From assembly GCA_013398955.1 (NCBI GenBank), contig VWPU01011594.1:1-64000 (forward strand): DNA of 64,000 nt. Direction: 5' to 3'. The notes under the pieces are model-generated. The model made no database searches, was not told the origin of the DNA, and saw only the letters and a list, made by a program, of their open reading frames with translations. Made by a program: the position numbers and the translations under genes. The stretch is from Callaeas wilsoni. Lineage: Eukaryota > Chordata > Aves > Passeriformes > Callaeidae. Shown here piece after piece: positions 1-12,895 of this stretch. Position 1 is the stretch's first letter. Each line of letters begins with the position of its first letter.

Positions 1-3000
1 ACATGCTCTGCTGTTTTCAAATTCTGTACATAACTTTTTAGGCCCAAAAGACTCCTCTGCGGCTCACTTGGTCTGTTGGGACAAAACGTGAGTTGTGTGT
101 TCCTGAAATGGCTAAGAAACTTTGTTCGACCACAATAACCACTGCCCTTCATTACGATACTCATCAGCCTCAGTTTGCAAAAAGAAAAATGCAGCACAAG
201 CTTTCAAAATATTTCAGACTGAAAATCAGTATCTCTATTCCTCCATTTGGCCTTAAATCCACAATGGGCCTAACTGAAGATGTGGCACTAAAACCCTTCA
301 TAAAGAAAACATTTATCTTATCTTTATTACTTTCCATGTACAGAGTCAGGTTATCTTGAGGCCAGGGAACAATCTGGCAAGTGAAATACCTAACAAGCTT
401 CCAGTAAGCAGAGACCTGTACTATAACTGTAGCAGTAACACCTCTGTGTAGGAAAAAACTTTCGTAACTGAGGAATCCTGGTTTGGACTGGGACAGAATT
501 AATTTTCTTCCTAGTACCTGGCACAGTACTATGTCTTGGATTTAGTATGAGAACAATGTTGATAAACTACTGATGGTTTGGTTGTTGCTAAGTTGTGCTA
601 GCCCTAAGTCAAGGACTCTTCAGTTTCCCATGCTCTGCCAGAGAGAGGATGCAGCAGAAGCCGTGAGGGAGCACAGCTGGGACAGCTCACCCCAACTGGC
701 CATGGGGATACTCCACAGCCCAGAACATCACGGCCAGGACATAAACTGGGGGGTTTCTGCTCGGTGATCAGGCTGAACATCCGTGGGTGGTGAGCAATCG
801 CGTTGGGCATCACTTGTTTTTCCTGGGTGTTATTCAGAGTCATTCGAGGATTAGGTATGAAGCTGGTGTCAGCATCTGCATTTCATTTGTTTAGCAATCT
901 TTCATTACCAAGATAATAACAGACTAACTTCCAATCTTACAGTCCACATAGCTTTACAGAACGCCCAAAACCACTACCTAAAATAGATGCAAGAATGGTT
1001 TAGTATTGCAAAGGCATGCATAACAATGTCGCAAAAAATTCCAGATTAATTTTTAAATTTAACATAGCTTTCCTTTTTTCCTTCTAAATAAGTATAATAA
1101 AATATAATTCACACTGTATTGCTAACATCAATACATCAAGGGTGGAAACCAGTGCAAAGGAGGCTAATAAAATGCTGCCAAGTGGAAGGAAGATTATTAA
1201 TGTTTGTTACTGTATATTTCTTATTTTTCCAGTGGTCTGTTTGATTTAAATCACTGCACCATAGAACGTGGGAAGTATTTCTAAACAGCTTACAACACTT
1301 CCATTTCACTTACTGATTAAACTACATCATCCTCTCAACTATTCAGAATGAAATTAATTTGAAATGGATAATTGATGCAATTGTGCTCTATCTACAAATG
1401 CAATTAATCACTTGCTAAAGATGATTTTTAGGCAGTCAACTAATATGAAAATAAGAATCACACAGCTTCTTTCAATCTTGTCAATTGAAATGTATTCAAC
1501 TGGACTGGTAAAAGATATTTTTCGACATAAGAATAGCTGAATGTCTTCAGATATTTTTAATAACATCCAAGTGGATTCATGTTTAATTAGCAGAGCACAA
1601 AGAAAAGCTATAATATAGTATGGCTTTTAGCAATTACATGGCAGTTTCAGGAACCACAACAGCAATACTTTTCCCCTCAGCTACCAATGGATTTCTTGAA
1701 TATTGTAGTGAGTTGTGATCTTGGCATTTAAAAGGTTATTTTAAACCAAGGACATAGACACTCTCCTGAGAATCAGTCTGGAGTAAAAAATGATTCCCTC
1801 AAATTGTTTGTTAACAACTCTCTGCTGAGGGTCATCATTACAGCTGGACTGCACAGGTACATTACACACACTCTGTTCAGTGCAAACACTGAGCTGCCTG
1901 AAATCCCCCTCCCCAGCAGGTCCAAGGCTGGCTTGGCACTGAAGCAGATTAGGAGCAACTGTATCCCATGTGTAGCTCAAGGGAAGTACTCAGTATCTTT
2001 AGGAAAAGTGGGACAGGAACATGGCGCACACTCAGACACACATTCTCGAAGTTCCTGCTTATGCTTTTGCTCAGTGGTGAACAACTTCAGTCGGAATAAC
2101 AAGAGGGCAAATTCTCAGCAGCAAACAGCATGCGCTGAGCCCACAACACCAGGGAAAGGTACTCAGCTCCCAGGTTAAGTGAGCGAGGCAACCTCGTCCA
2201 CCCTCCTAACTACTAGTGGCCCCAAGCCAGCAGACACCTTGGAGTCCCTGCCTTCTACATCGGGACGATATTGTCAGTATCAAACGCAGCTCCCAGGGGG
2301 CACCAGGATCAGCAGGAACCAAAACCAGGGCAGCTTCAGTTCTTCAGAGACACAAGCCACACCAGCCAGGTTCCCTCCTCCGCACTGCCACTGAGCTCTT
2401 CTGGACATGTTCAACTTCTGCATGTAAAACACACCTTGCCAACGTCAACCTTCAAAGTGCTCTCCCTGACCCTTCCTGCTATACCTATTCCAAATTTGTT
2501 TCACCCTAATTATTCAAAAATCTAGCTAACGAGCATTCTCTGCTTGGAAAAAGCAATGCTGTGTTTCCTAAAGTCCTACACAAACTGAGTTCTTTATTAT
2601 TAAGAGCACCAAGGATTACTTTAGGCCTGGGGAGCAAAATTGTTACAGATGATTTTGGTGACAGAACTCCAAGAATACTCATACAAAAAACTTCTCTATC
2701 ACTGAGAAAAAAAAAAAATCACTAGTTATAACAGTACTGGGGAGTTCGCATCTTCCTTGGCAGTTGTTTTGCATGGGCGAAGGGAAGGAAGAGGTACACC
2801 TGGAGAGTCCAAGTACTTCAATTTGTGAAGGACTGAGAGAAAAAGAAAAATGTAAAAAATATCTCAGTTAAAAGTGTCCAGAAGCAGCTTTCCTGCACAT
2901 AAAACTCTGGACTTAGGCCCAACGTTTTCAACAATTTCTAGGCTGAGGTGTGAGCAATGTCTTTTCCAAAACAGCAGAAAGCTGCTTTTCAAAGCATTGA

Positions 3001-5988
3001 TAGTATATTGATAAATATTAGGATTTAGCACCTCTACTGGCCAAGAACCAATTCTTAAAATAAACAGAAATGTTCCAGTAAGGGTGGGAAAAAAACCCAA
3101 ACCAAACAACCCACACACCAACACCAACCAAAAAACTACTGGAAACATAAGTAATATGGTATATGTTCACAGCTTTTAGGAGCTGTCAATATTTGAATAA
3201 TTATCTAAAGGAAGCAGTTAACTGGCCAGCCATATGATCACTGGCACCTATAAAAAAGAGGATATGTTTATTAGCTCTCTCCCCATTTATCATGCAGGTT
3301 TTAATTGCCTATGAGCTCTCTGCCTGCACTGCAAGCCAACGAGACACTACAGTGCAGTATCAGGAGGACTCCGTGCCTGAGTCAGTATTTGCATTTCAGC
3401 AAGATTATTAATTTGAACTAAGCCATGCTTAGAGCACTTAAAATATTTCGGCTGACCTGACGCATGCTATCTGCTAGGACATTACTATTTTTATTTTATT
3501 TACCTTGTAGTGTTTTTATTACACTTTCATATTTTAAGGACTACTGCTAAATTTACCGTCCAGAAATACATGGGTGGCCTTTTATTTATAAAGGATATTT
3601 AGCAGTGGTATCAACAGTGCAAGGCAGCAAAGAAGCAGGCGTTTCCAAGCTAAATTTTGTGGGTTTTTTCTCTATCATCCATTTGGAGACAAAAATATGT
3701 GTTTAAAAAGGTGCACAAACTTTGGACATTTGAGTTACTATATAAATTATTTGTAAGCAAGTATTCCCATGGCAACAAGTATCATTTAAAAGTGCACTAT
3801 CATTAGCTCCACAAATGCACACTAATCCCTTCTCTTGGTTGGAAACTGCCACTGGGCAATTAATATTGAAAAAACAGGAAAGAAATTAAATGTTTCTGCA
3901 AGAAAATCTAGCAAATTTTCTCAGACCAAGAGAACACCAGCATGAACTTTCCTGGCTTGACTCACTGTCTGAAGCCTCCCATGATTTTTAATTGACAAAA
4001 CATTTTACAAGAGATTTGCAAACTACAAAGCTGCATTTTGACTAATTTCTTCTTTGTTTAGAGAGAAACTGCTTGTATTCCTTTCTTAAAGTAAAGAAAA
4101 AAATCTTTTAACCCACTATGCATTACATCATGATTACTTCTTCATAAAAGCAGTACTTAGAGGACGTCTAAATCTTATCTAGACAGTATTATGTATTTGG
4201 ACCTCATCCCTACTTCTCCCACAAATAGAATTTGAATTTTATTCCCGCCACATAAAGCTACTAATTCTAAACACTTTAAAAAAAAAATCCCACAAACCTA
4301 ATGCATAATAAAGAAAATTTTACAAATGTAATTGCACTACTGAATTGAAACTTTCTGCTTTTGTTACAACAATATGCCCTCAGTATTATCTGAAAGGCTT
4401 CTAAAAAACATGTGTTGTCTAAGAGCTCAATGTACAAGTGACACTTTAGCCTTGCATCTCTATTCCTTGCAATAAATTCTTTATTGACTTCACCTGTTCT
4501 TTTCATCAAAATTAAAATTATACAATTCTTCACCATCACCAATAACAAGGGACTGAACAACTGGGGTTTCCAAAATTTAAAAATCATATCCATTTTCGAA
4601 GTTAAAAAGGGTCATCATTAAAGACTGCATTGGATATTTTGCTGTTAATTCTCTTTATGAATGGCACGTATAATGAGATGCTTTAAACATGCTAGGTTGG
4701 TCAAACAGGAATCCATTGATTCTGTAACAGCAATGACAACCAAATTGTTACCATCAGCCTACCAAGCACCGCTCACAGCCTGCGAGAGCCAGTGTTAGAT
4801 CAGAAATTTCTACTCATTGCTTTGGAACAGTAACACCAGTAAGATGCTGTAAGGTATAAGAATGCTTTTTCCTCTTACTTCAGCCGTCACTGTCACAGCT
4901 ATATTTAAGCCAAGAAGGCAGCTCGGTAAGCAACACCAGAGGAAACAATGAAAAAGACTGCCCCCATCTTCTCAGACATGCCTTTTTGTAACACCCCACT
5001 CATGGGGGACAGTCTGACATAGCCCCTGTACCAGTAATCCCTGGGTCACACATCCAAAGACCACTAAAATCTGGTCCACCTGGCCACCTCTCCTCCCAAA
5101 AGACAGAGCTGTGCCATGGACTGCAAGGCCAGGCTGGGGCGCTGCTCTGCTCCTGCTGGTCTGCGTTTGCCCTGTGTATCATGTATTATTATTACAGTGT
5201 ATTATGGTAAGTTTTCCTCAGTGTGCAATGTATGTTAGTAATTGCTGGTTGAGTTACTACTATTCCTCATACGGGATTATCACAGTGGAGCAACAGCACT
5301 GATTAATCAATTAGCATGGATTCATTAGAGATGAACGATAGGGCAATGTAATTGTGTTTACTGAAGAATGGATGACAGTGTGTTTAAAGCCCAGGATTTC
5401 TAATAATGATATATACGTAACATTATGAATATTTAGAGCACTCTCACTGCAGAGATAGAGAGACAACAATCAGGATGTGATTCTGTGTGCAAGTAATGCT
5501 GGAGCTGAAGAATGCATAGATGGGAGAGCCACAAGACAGATGGCACAGTTCGATGACTTTTTTTAGCTTTGACTAAATCTTTCTAGAACAGCTACAGCAT
5601 TTCCTATACTCCAGAATGCACAGGCATGTCTGCACAATACAGTGGCCAATAGCACAGTCAAAGCCCCAGGTGTCTCAGAAACATTAACCAAGCCACGTTA
5701 AGCATAAGAACACGAAAAACCTGACAGAGCCCACTCTACGAAATAAACAGAAGCATACAAGGGTAACTTAAAACTTTTTCTCCAGATGTCTGAGGCGTAC
5801 ATCCCTTATTGTTCGTCCTTGTCAATCGCTGAACACTAAGCTTACAACAGCCATTAAAGAACATGAACACCAAACTCACAGACACATCTCTCAATATGGG
5901 ATCACTGCCATTTAGGTACTAATGCAATAGTCACACATTCTGTCTAACGGCAGTATACAGACTCGCCAGCGATGCACGTGGATACCAC

Positions 5989-6127
5989 GAGATGAGACAA
6001 CAACCAATTTCTCCTGCTGCACTCTGCCTGAAAGGAANTGAGATGAGACAACAACTAATTTCTCGAAAATATGGCGCAAAGAAGAGATATTGAAATATAG
6101 CTTCTGCTGCACTCTGCCTGAAAGGAA
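5989..6127 (+). repeat. Near-duplicate pair flanking a single N (likely assembly or haplotype join)
   Basis: Position 6038 is the only ambiguous base I noticed. Left of it, 5989-6037 reads GAGATGAGACAACAAC-C-AATTTCTC then CTGCTGCACTCTGCCTGAAA-GGAA. Right of it the same two blocks recur at 6040-6064 and 6104-6127, with one C/T difference but separated by 39 extra bases (6065-6103). The left copy therefore looks like the right copy with a 39-base deletion. This fits two alleles, or a chimeric read end, placed side by side across a filled gap more readily than a true tandem duplication. Confidence 0.8.
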
Positions 6128-6707
6128 AAACACTAAAAAGGAATGTAAAATGTTACAGGGGAAATACTTTGCTAAGAAGTTAAGGTAGAAAACATATTCT
6201 CTATTATACTCCAGGAAATCAGAAATCTTCATGTAAGTCCAATACCAAGGTCCCATGAGAGACCCAATCTACAGCATGACAAGGACCTGAATGCTCTCAG
6301 AAATCCACTCATCCAGCATTTTCCCAAGATGCTTCCACAATGTCCCAGGGAACCACAGTCTGTGATTAGCATAGAGCTTCCTCAGCTTGGTATGCAGCCC
6401 TTGAATACAAGGTACTAAGAACTACACCGTCTGTTTAGATCAAAGGCACTTTCATTCCTGCAGGGAGTTAAGTATTCCTCCTTAACTTTGTGGGCTCCAA
6501 ATTTATTTACTTTTCAAACGATTCATACATTGAGTTAATATAAAACTTACCAGTTTCCTTCAATCTAAGCGACTTACTGAATCAGTGATTAACAGTATAT
6601 TGTTCTGCAGACATCTTCATATTTAATAATTTGTTCCATACATTTAGAGATGTTAAAGTCTCAAAAGATACCTTTTATATTTATATGTACATGCATAAAA
6701 ATACATC

Positions 6708-6728
6708 TGTGTGTGTGCGTGTGTGTGC
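6708..6728 (+). repeat. (TG)n microsatellite, interrupted
   Basis: A TGTGTGTGTGCGTGTGTGTG run of about ten dinucleotides, interrupted once by CG. It is likely polymorphic. Confidence 0.9.
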
Positions 6729-9700
6729 ATATGTGAATGATAAAGTTGCAGATGAAGTTCTTCCAAAAATCTTTTCTGGTCAGAAAGATAATATGGAGGT
6801 CTCCCAACATATCTCAGTACAGGAAGGAATTCTCTTTAAAAGATTCTCTCCTTGGCTCTGGGCATTCTACAAACCAAATTGCCCATCATCATTCTCAACA
6901 AAACTTCCCCAACACTGTGGCAAGGAAAATACATGATGGCCAAAGAAAAATACAACACAAATTCATCTTGCCAGGCCTCTATTTGACAGGCAAGTCCTAG
7001 ACTAGACATACTCCTGAAATTCTCTGTTGCCACACTTTAAACCAAATTCTAAAAAAGAATTTGTCAGAGAAAAAACAAGCCATCTGTTCTGAAGATTTTT
7101 GTAAGGGACCATGAGAACATCTTCACCTAGAGAGCACCAAACTAGTAAATAAGGGTTAAAATGTTGTCTGAATCTCTTCAAAGAATTGAGTTGCCTGCAT
7201 CCAAATGGGAGAAAACATGCTGTCCTACATAAACCCCTTGATCTCAATCCCAATTCTCAATGGAAATTAAGGCAACTGTGGAGCATTTTAATTCTGCTGA
7301 ACTGTATACAAAACCTTGTTTTAGGATCTGAAAGTACAGGCACAGTGTTATCCTGAATTTATGAGTGAATATTATTAATAAACCTGAGTTGACTCCTGTG
7401 AGCCAAGACATTACTATCACTGGCTTATCTTAAACCTAGCAGGCAATTTAGACTAGAGACAGATCACCTGAGAGTATATTGTTATTTCCAATAAATCCTT
7501 ATGAAGCATAACGGTATTTTCAACCTCTCCTAGGGTTTTTAAAAGTCATCATAAAAAAACCTTTCATAAAATGATCTGGTTCCATGTTAATTATTAACTA
7601 CATCTTGAAATAACAGCATTGGTTAGTAAATAACTTGACAGCACTAAAAATTGCAGTGTAAGAAGACAGGATTTATCACACGATTGAAAGGAAGCCAGGT
7701 GAAGAAAATACCTTAAGGAAAGATATACCAGCATATTTGCTGAGAATAAAATAGAACAGCAATTATAAGACCTTACAGGTGAATAAAGCTCAAGACATTT
7801 TAACGAGCACAGTTGTACCTACTAATCAGATTATGATGGAGACTCTCACAACCATTTTTTAAAAAATTATTTGAAGAGAATAAGCAAACAAAATCCCATA
7901 GGTAACTTCAATTTCACACTACAAAGTTATTATCACCAGAACCAGCTTTTTTAAGGTTACCGGTGGACTTAATTGCACTATAGTTGTTGACTAATACCAG
8001 CATCTCTAATTGCAAGAAGAAAGGTCAGAGAACACATTGCTGTTGCTTAGGTGAGCACAACAGGTGATGTGGACAAATGAGTAACTCTCCAAAAGACAGA
8101 AAGCAGCAAGAGTTACCAACTGTCCTATTTCTTGCATGTGCTCCTGGATAAAAGTACAATTTCAGTTCAAATCACTCCAAGACAAATGCCTGTTTCTTTG
8201 CTTTTGAGAAAAATATAGAGAAGGCATACCAAGAAAAGTGCTGGTAATAAAAAGGCCTTCCAGCAAAATTCCCAATTTTTGTTTACTCCTATTTTAAAAT
8301 AAACATTCTCAATTATAGCAATGATTTCTTACGAACAAAATGTCACAGAGACATGTTTAGTATTTAAGTGTTTGCCACAAAGTGGAAGGAAATAGCTAAC
8401 CTGTCTCCTTGCATGCCTTTGTGGAGCTCTACCATTCCCTAACATCTCCACACGAGATGCTCAAGTTGGCTTCAGATAAACAGAGAAACTACACTATGAG
8501 ACAAAGAAGTTTCCTTGTTCCCAGTTCCTCAGAATTTGGAAACCAGAAGTATGACACCAAATAGCAGAATAAATCAAGTCTGGCTACCTGAGAGGACCAA
8601 GGTCAGTTAAGACAAAGTGAGGAATGTGACAGATGCACGAGTGACAAGGTTCACTACACCTCAGTTTTTTAAGAGGCTTCTCAGCTAGGACATGTGAAGC
8701 CAGATTGATTTAAACATGAGTATTTCCTTAACTTACAGTTCCCTTAATTTTAAGAAATGTGTTGACAGAAAATTTGAGTGGCCTGAAACGTTGAAGTTTT
8801 TATATATGTGAATTATTTAAGCTTTAAAACTTCAGTACAATATGCTTAGGTACAAAGCACAGTACAGTTTTATTTACCAGTGAAATGTTTCAAATACTAT
8901 GACTTATGAAGAACTCCAATGTTAATTATCCAGGTCAGATGGTAATTATAAGTAGTTCACAACCAGAAATGCTGGGAGACTGGCAGCATGTTGGGGGTAA
9001 GGATGTGGGCTGTGGTTTATAGTTTTCAAAATTTGTCTCACTCCTACTACCTATGCCAAGTTCATCAAAATTTACTATTTAGAAAACCAAATTTAAAAGT
9101 ATTTTGTACAGTGGAGTTCCTCCTGCTATCACATGGAAAAGCAAGGCTTTTTTTCTGAAGATCTTATAACTGCATCGTAATAACCCAAAGCACTGTAAGC
9201 TACATGAGTTTGCTGGCATCTTTTTATACTGAGCACTACTGATCTGCATATTTCATGGCTCCACACCACTGTAATGCATTCTGGCTGCTCACAAGTAGAC
9301 ATCACCTTTTCTTCTAGAAAGAAGAGGTAGAAAGAAATAGCTTCAATGAGTTACTTTGTGAAGGAAAGAACAAGGTAGACTTCCTAAAGAAATGCCTCTC
9401 ATTCAGAGATGAACTCTACCAAATTCAAAAGCAACCGAAGGAAGCATTCACTCCTTTCTTCTGAAAATGAGCTTAATAGTCCAGGAGCTGATACATCCTG
9501 CAGGCAAGAGCAATACATCTTAGACAAAAGCTGCCCCCAGTAGAAAAGAAGATCATGGAGGGAATGGCATTTTTTCAAGTGTCTGTGCATAATCTCATGC
9601 AGGGCTTTAAATTTCAACCAAAAAAAAGCCCGGTGAATTAGGCTTAATATTTTAATAGGAACTACTGGATACATGAAACCAAACATTGAAATAACAGGGT

Positions 9701-10232
9701 AATACTGATCTGTGTTGCTAAACTGATGTACTGCTGCATTTTAAGCTACTCAGAGCTTCCACAATTTATATTCACTCCTGTACAATGGTAATGAAGTGAT
9801 CAAGCCTGGAGATCACAAATACAGGGGCCTGGGGAGCTGAACTCCAGCTCAGAAACTAGTCTGAACACTTTCCTCAAGCGTGAACTGCCTACAGCACAGT
9901 GTCGTGAGCACGGAAGGAGTCCAGGTTCTATGAGGACAGAGATAATTTGCTCTATCCTCTCCCAGCAAATAACCCTTTCCTGTTTAAATGGTTGTAAGTT
10001 TCAATAGAGACCAGTTTAGTCAGTGAAAGTTCGCAGGAACTTAAAACAGGAACCCAACCAGAACACTTTCAGGTATAATTATACTTGATCTGGACTAAAA
10101 ATTAGTTTGTTTCCTTCATGCAAGTATCTCCATGCCTGAATCAAATTTCAACAGCTACAAGTACCATCAAGTCTGGAAAACACAAATGGAAGGATTGAGG
10201 GAGCTAAGTACAAACTTTAAAAAGTTTGAACA

Positions 10233-10260
10233 GTTTGTTTTTGTTTGTTTGTTTTTTTTT
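10233..10260 (+). repeat. (TTTG)n / poly(T) simple repeat
   Basis: GTTTGTTTTTGTTTGTTTG followed by a run of T. It could be the complement of an old retroposon tail, but no element body is recognisable beside it. Confidence 0.85.
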
Positions 10261-12549
10261 CTTAAGCCTGAATTGTTACATACTGGTAACAATCAAACAG
10301 GAACTGTTTAGCATATGAAAGCAAATATTATTTCTGTTGTTATGGCTATTTGGACATCTGATAGCCTCAGGCAACCCAAGGGGGCCCCAACAACAAGAGC
10401 TCAACTTAAAAGTCAAAGGGCAGATACTTTTGAAGAGAGAGATGACACAGAAACAGCAGCAGACCTTGAAGTTTGGTCTGACAGAAAGAACCTGAACACT
10501 TCAGAGGAAATTCTATTCATCCTCACAATTCTCTTGAAGGCAAAATAGGCACATTTAATCACCAATGATGCTGAATGCCAGAAAACCTAACAGCAAAATG
10601 CTATTCCTACAAATCCCTCCTGTATAGCAAGAGGAAAGGCTACCAGCATTTCAAAGGGGTTCAGGAAACAGCACTAGGGAATGATTCTTGAAGATGTTAA
10701 TATTTTGTGACCTAACTTTTATTTTATTATCTGGTAAACATGAGTGATAGGGAACCTCTGTTAAAGAAAACATTAGCTGTGTCTAGTAAGAGGATCCTTT
10801 GATTCTTTAGCATCCAGGCTGAATGGGCAGAGAAGTTTTAGGTAAGAGTGCGTGAAGACTACTGCTCATGAGCCTGTTCAAGGTAGTGGAAAAGACAAGA
10901 CTGGATTTCCAGTTCTGCATGTGGATTGATTTTTAGAGCCCTACAACACAACTCATGACACAGATAAGGTACAGTTTGGAAAATAAATGCAGAGTTCTAG
11001 AGTAAGTCATTTCAAAGTGGAAGCCCACAGTTGAGTCTCCCAGATCTTTACCTGTATCCTGCACTGGTGATGATACAGAATGGCACAGGAAAAACAAAAT
11101 GGCAACTACCCTTCTGCTGGGAAAGGGGAGACAAGCCACTCCTGCATAGGTAAGACTGGGGTGTTGGGAAAGGACCTCACCCTGCCCTTTTGGAGAAATC
11201 TCGTTTGTTTGTGCCATTGGGGTTTCTCACCAGTAAGGAGAGGTACATTAATGTGGATAAAAGGCTTCCATGGAGATGTAAAAGCTGTTACACATGACAT
11301 AATTTCAAAGCTGGCCTAGGGACAAAGACTTGTCATTCCCCTTTAAATCAAAGATTGATAGTAACTGTGCACCCAAGAATTGTAACAGTAAGAGTATATT
11401 TGCTACTGGCATTTTTTTATTTTATTGCTGCAGACAATGACTTAAATTTGTGGTCAACAGACCTCTAAATTCCTTGACTACTTTTAGAACGTCATAAAAA
11501 GAAACTGTGAAGATCTAGCATAAAAGATATGTCTTCACTGGAAAGTTTTTGGGAGGCAACAAACCAAAAAAAGTGAAGTTATAAACCACACTTCAGATTA
11601 TAAATTGGTTGGCATTTCTGACACTGACAAAGACAATTACTTTTTTGGGTGGGTTTTTTTAGAGAAAGGACAAAAAATTCCTGGCTTTTGTTTTTCACAG
11701 ATAAAACTGAAATGTACCAAAGACTGCTGCTGGTTTTCCTCCAGGATTCACTTCTGATTTATTTTTAGGAGGGCATTCTACTTTTACCTGCAAATGTCAC
11801 AACGGAGCTAGTGACTTTTATATAGTTTCTTGGTTTAATAACTATGGTAGATACAGCACACGTTCTGCCTCTGCCCCTCTCCAAAAATAAACAAAACCTA
11901 ATCACGTCTAAAAACTAGTTTATATCTCACTGATCACAGCAAATAGAAAGAGTTGGGCAGAGATAACCTAATTTTCACCTGTTTCTGCTTACTGCATATA
12001 CACTAACTCAATTTAGATTGATCTGCTAATGTTTGCAGACTTACTAGTGGCACAAGGGTACTACATCCATTCAGCTTATTCTTAAAAAAGGCAAACCAAG
12101 ATGAAATGTTGTTCATACTCCTTTTTAATTTTATTTTAGCTCTTTGTTTATCTCTTCACTTCAAAGCACTTCCAATACGAGGCACGGTTTCAGTGTGACA
12201 ACTCTGTAAAATTAAAATAGAAAAAAAGTGCCAGCATCAATCTGCTTTACATTGGAAAGCACAACAGCCTTGAGACAGAAATGACGACTTGTGAGAGTAA
12301 GCTATAATGAACCCAGAAGTGCTATCTGCAGTAGGAAAAATATATTAGACTGGAGGCTGAACACTCCTGAAACAATTTGTCTTCCTCAGTAAGAGTCTCC
12401 TGTTCCCCAGTTGCAGCGTACAGCCAAGTCCGACTCCAAAAGCAAGGGAAAATTATCAATATGAATACCCACAATTCTGTTGGCTGGCATTTCTTATTTG
12501 ACTTGGAGCTACTTAAAGTTCAAATTTAAAAAAATACAGCAGAGAACAA

Positions 12550-12895
12550 AGCTGAGTCTGCAAGGGACATCCCCCGCCTGTGACCTGTCACTGGCTGGGC
12601 AGGAAGGCAGGAGACCATCCTGGCAGCAGGAACCCCACAGGGCCATCCCACCAACCCAGAGGCAGGTGACCCAGGCAGGGCTCAGGCCTGGAAGATGGGA
12701 TCCGCGGCTGGGCAGCAGCTGCACAGATAACGAGACAGCAGATGAGGCTGAGCCAGCTCGTCTGCCCTAACCCTGGGCCTCTGCACGAACAGGGCCAGGC
12801 AAACAGCCCAGCGCACAGGAGGACACCACGCCTGCCAGCTCCATTGCCAGCTCCCTCCCCAGCTCCCCAGTCCGAAAAAGTTGGAAGTCATGGCA
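12550..12895 (+). other. GC-rich patch in intron 4
   Basis: About 350 bases are far richer in G and C than the surrounding AT-rich intron and are made of short CCAG, GGCAGG and GCTCC words, for example CAGCTCC repeated near 12837-12863. Overlapping open frames occur on both strands, as expected when stop codons are rare. No protein family is recognisable, no repeat signature is evident and only scattered CpGs are present. It may be an unrelated unique insertion, a decayed element or a local GC island. Confidence 0.5.

Noticed and set aside
1804..2178. 124-codon plus-strand frame and overlapping neighbours up to 2525
   Set aside because: Overlaps antisense frames of similar length, has no domain, and no splice or start context supports it.
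2750..2860. Possible small minus-strand exon (reads SPGVPLPSL)
   Set aside because: Does not match PARD3B exon 5 or any PDZ sequence and lacks convincing splice sites.
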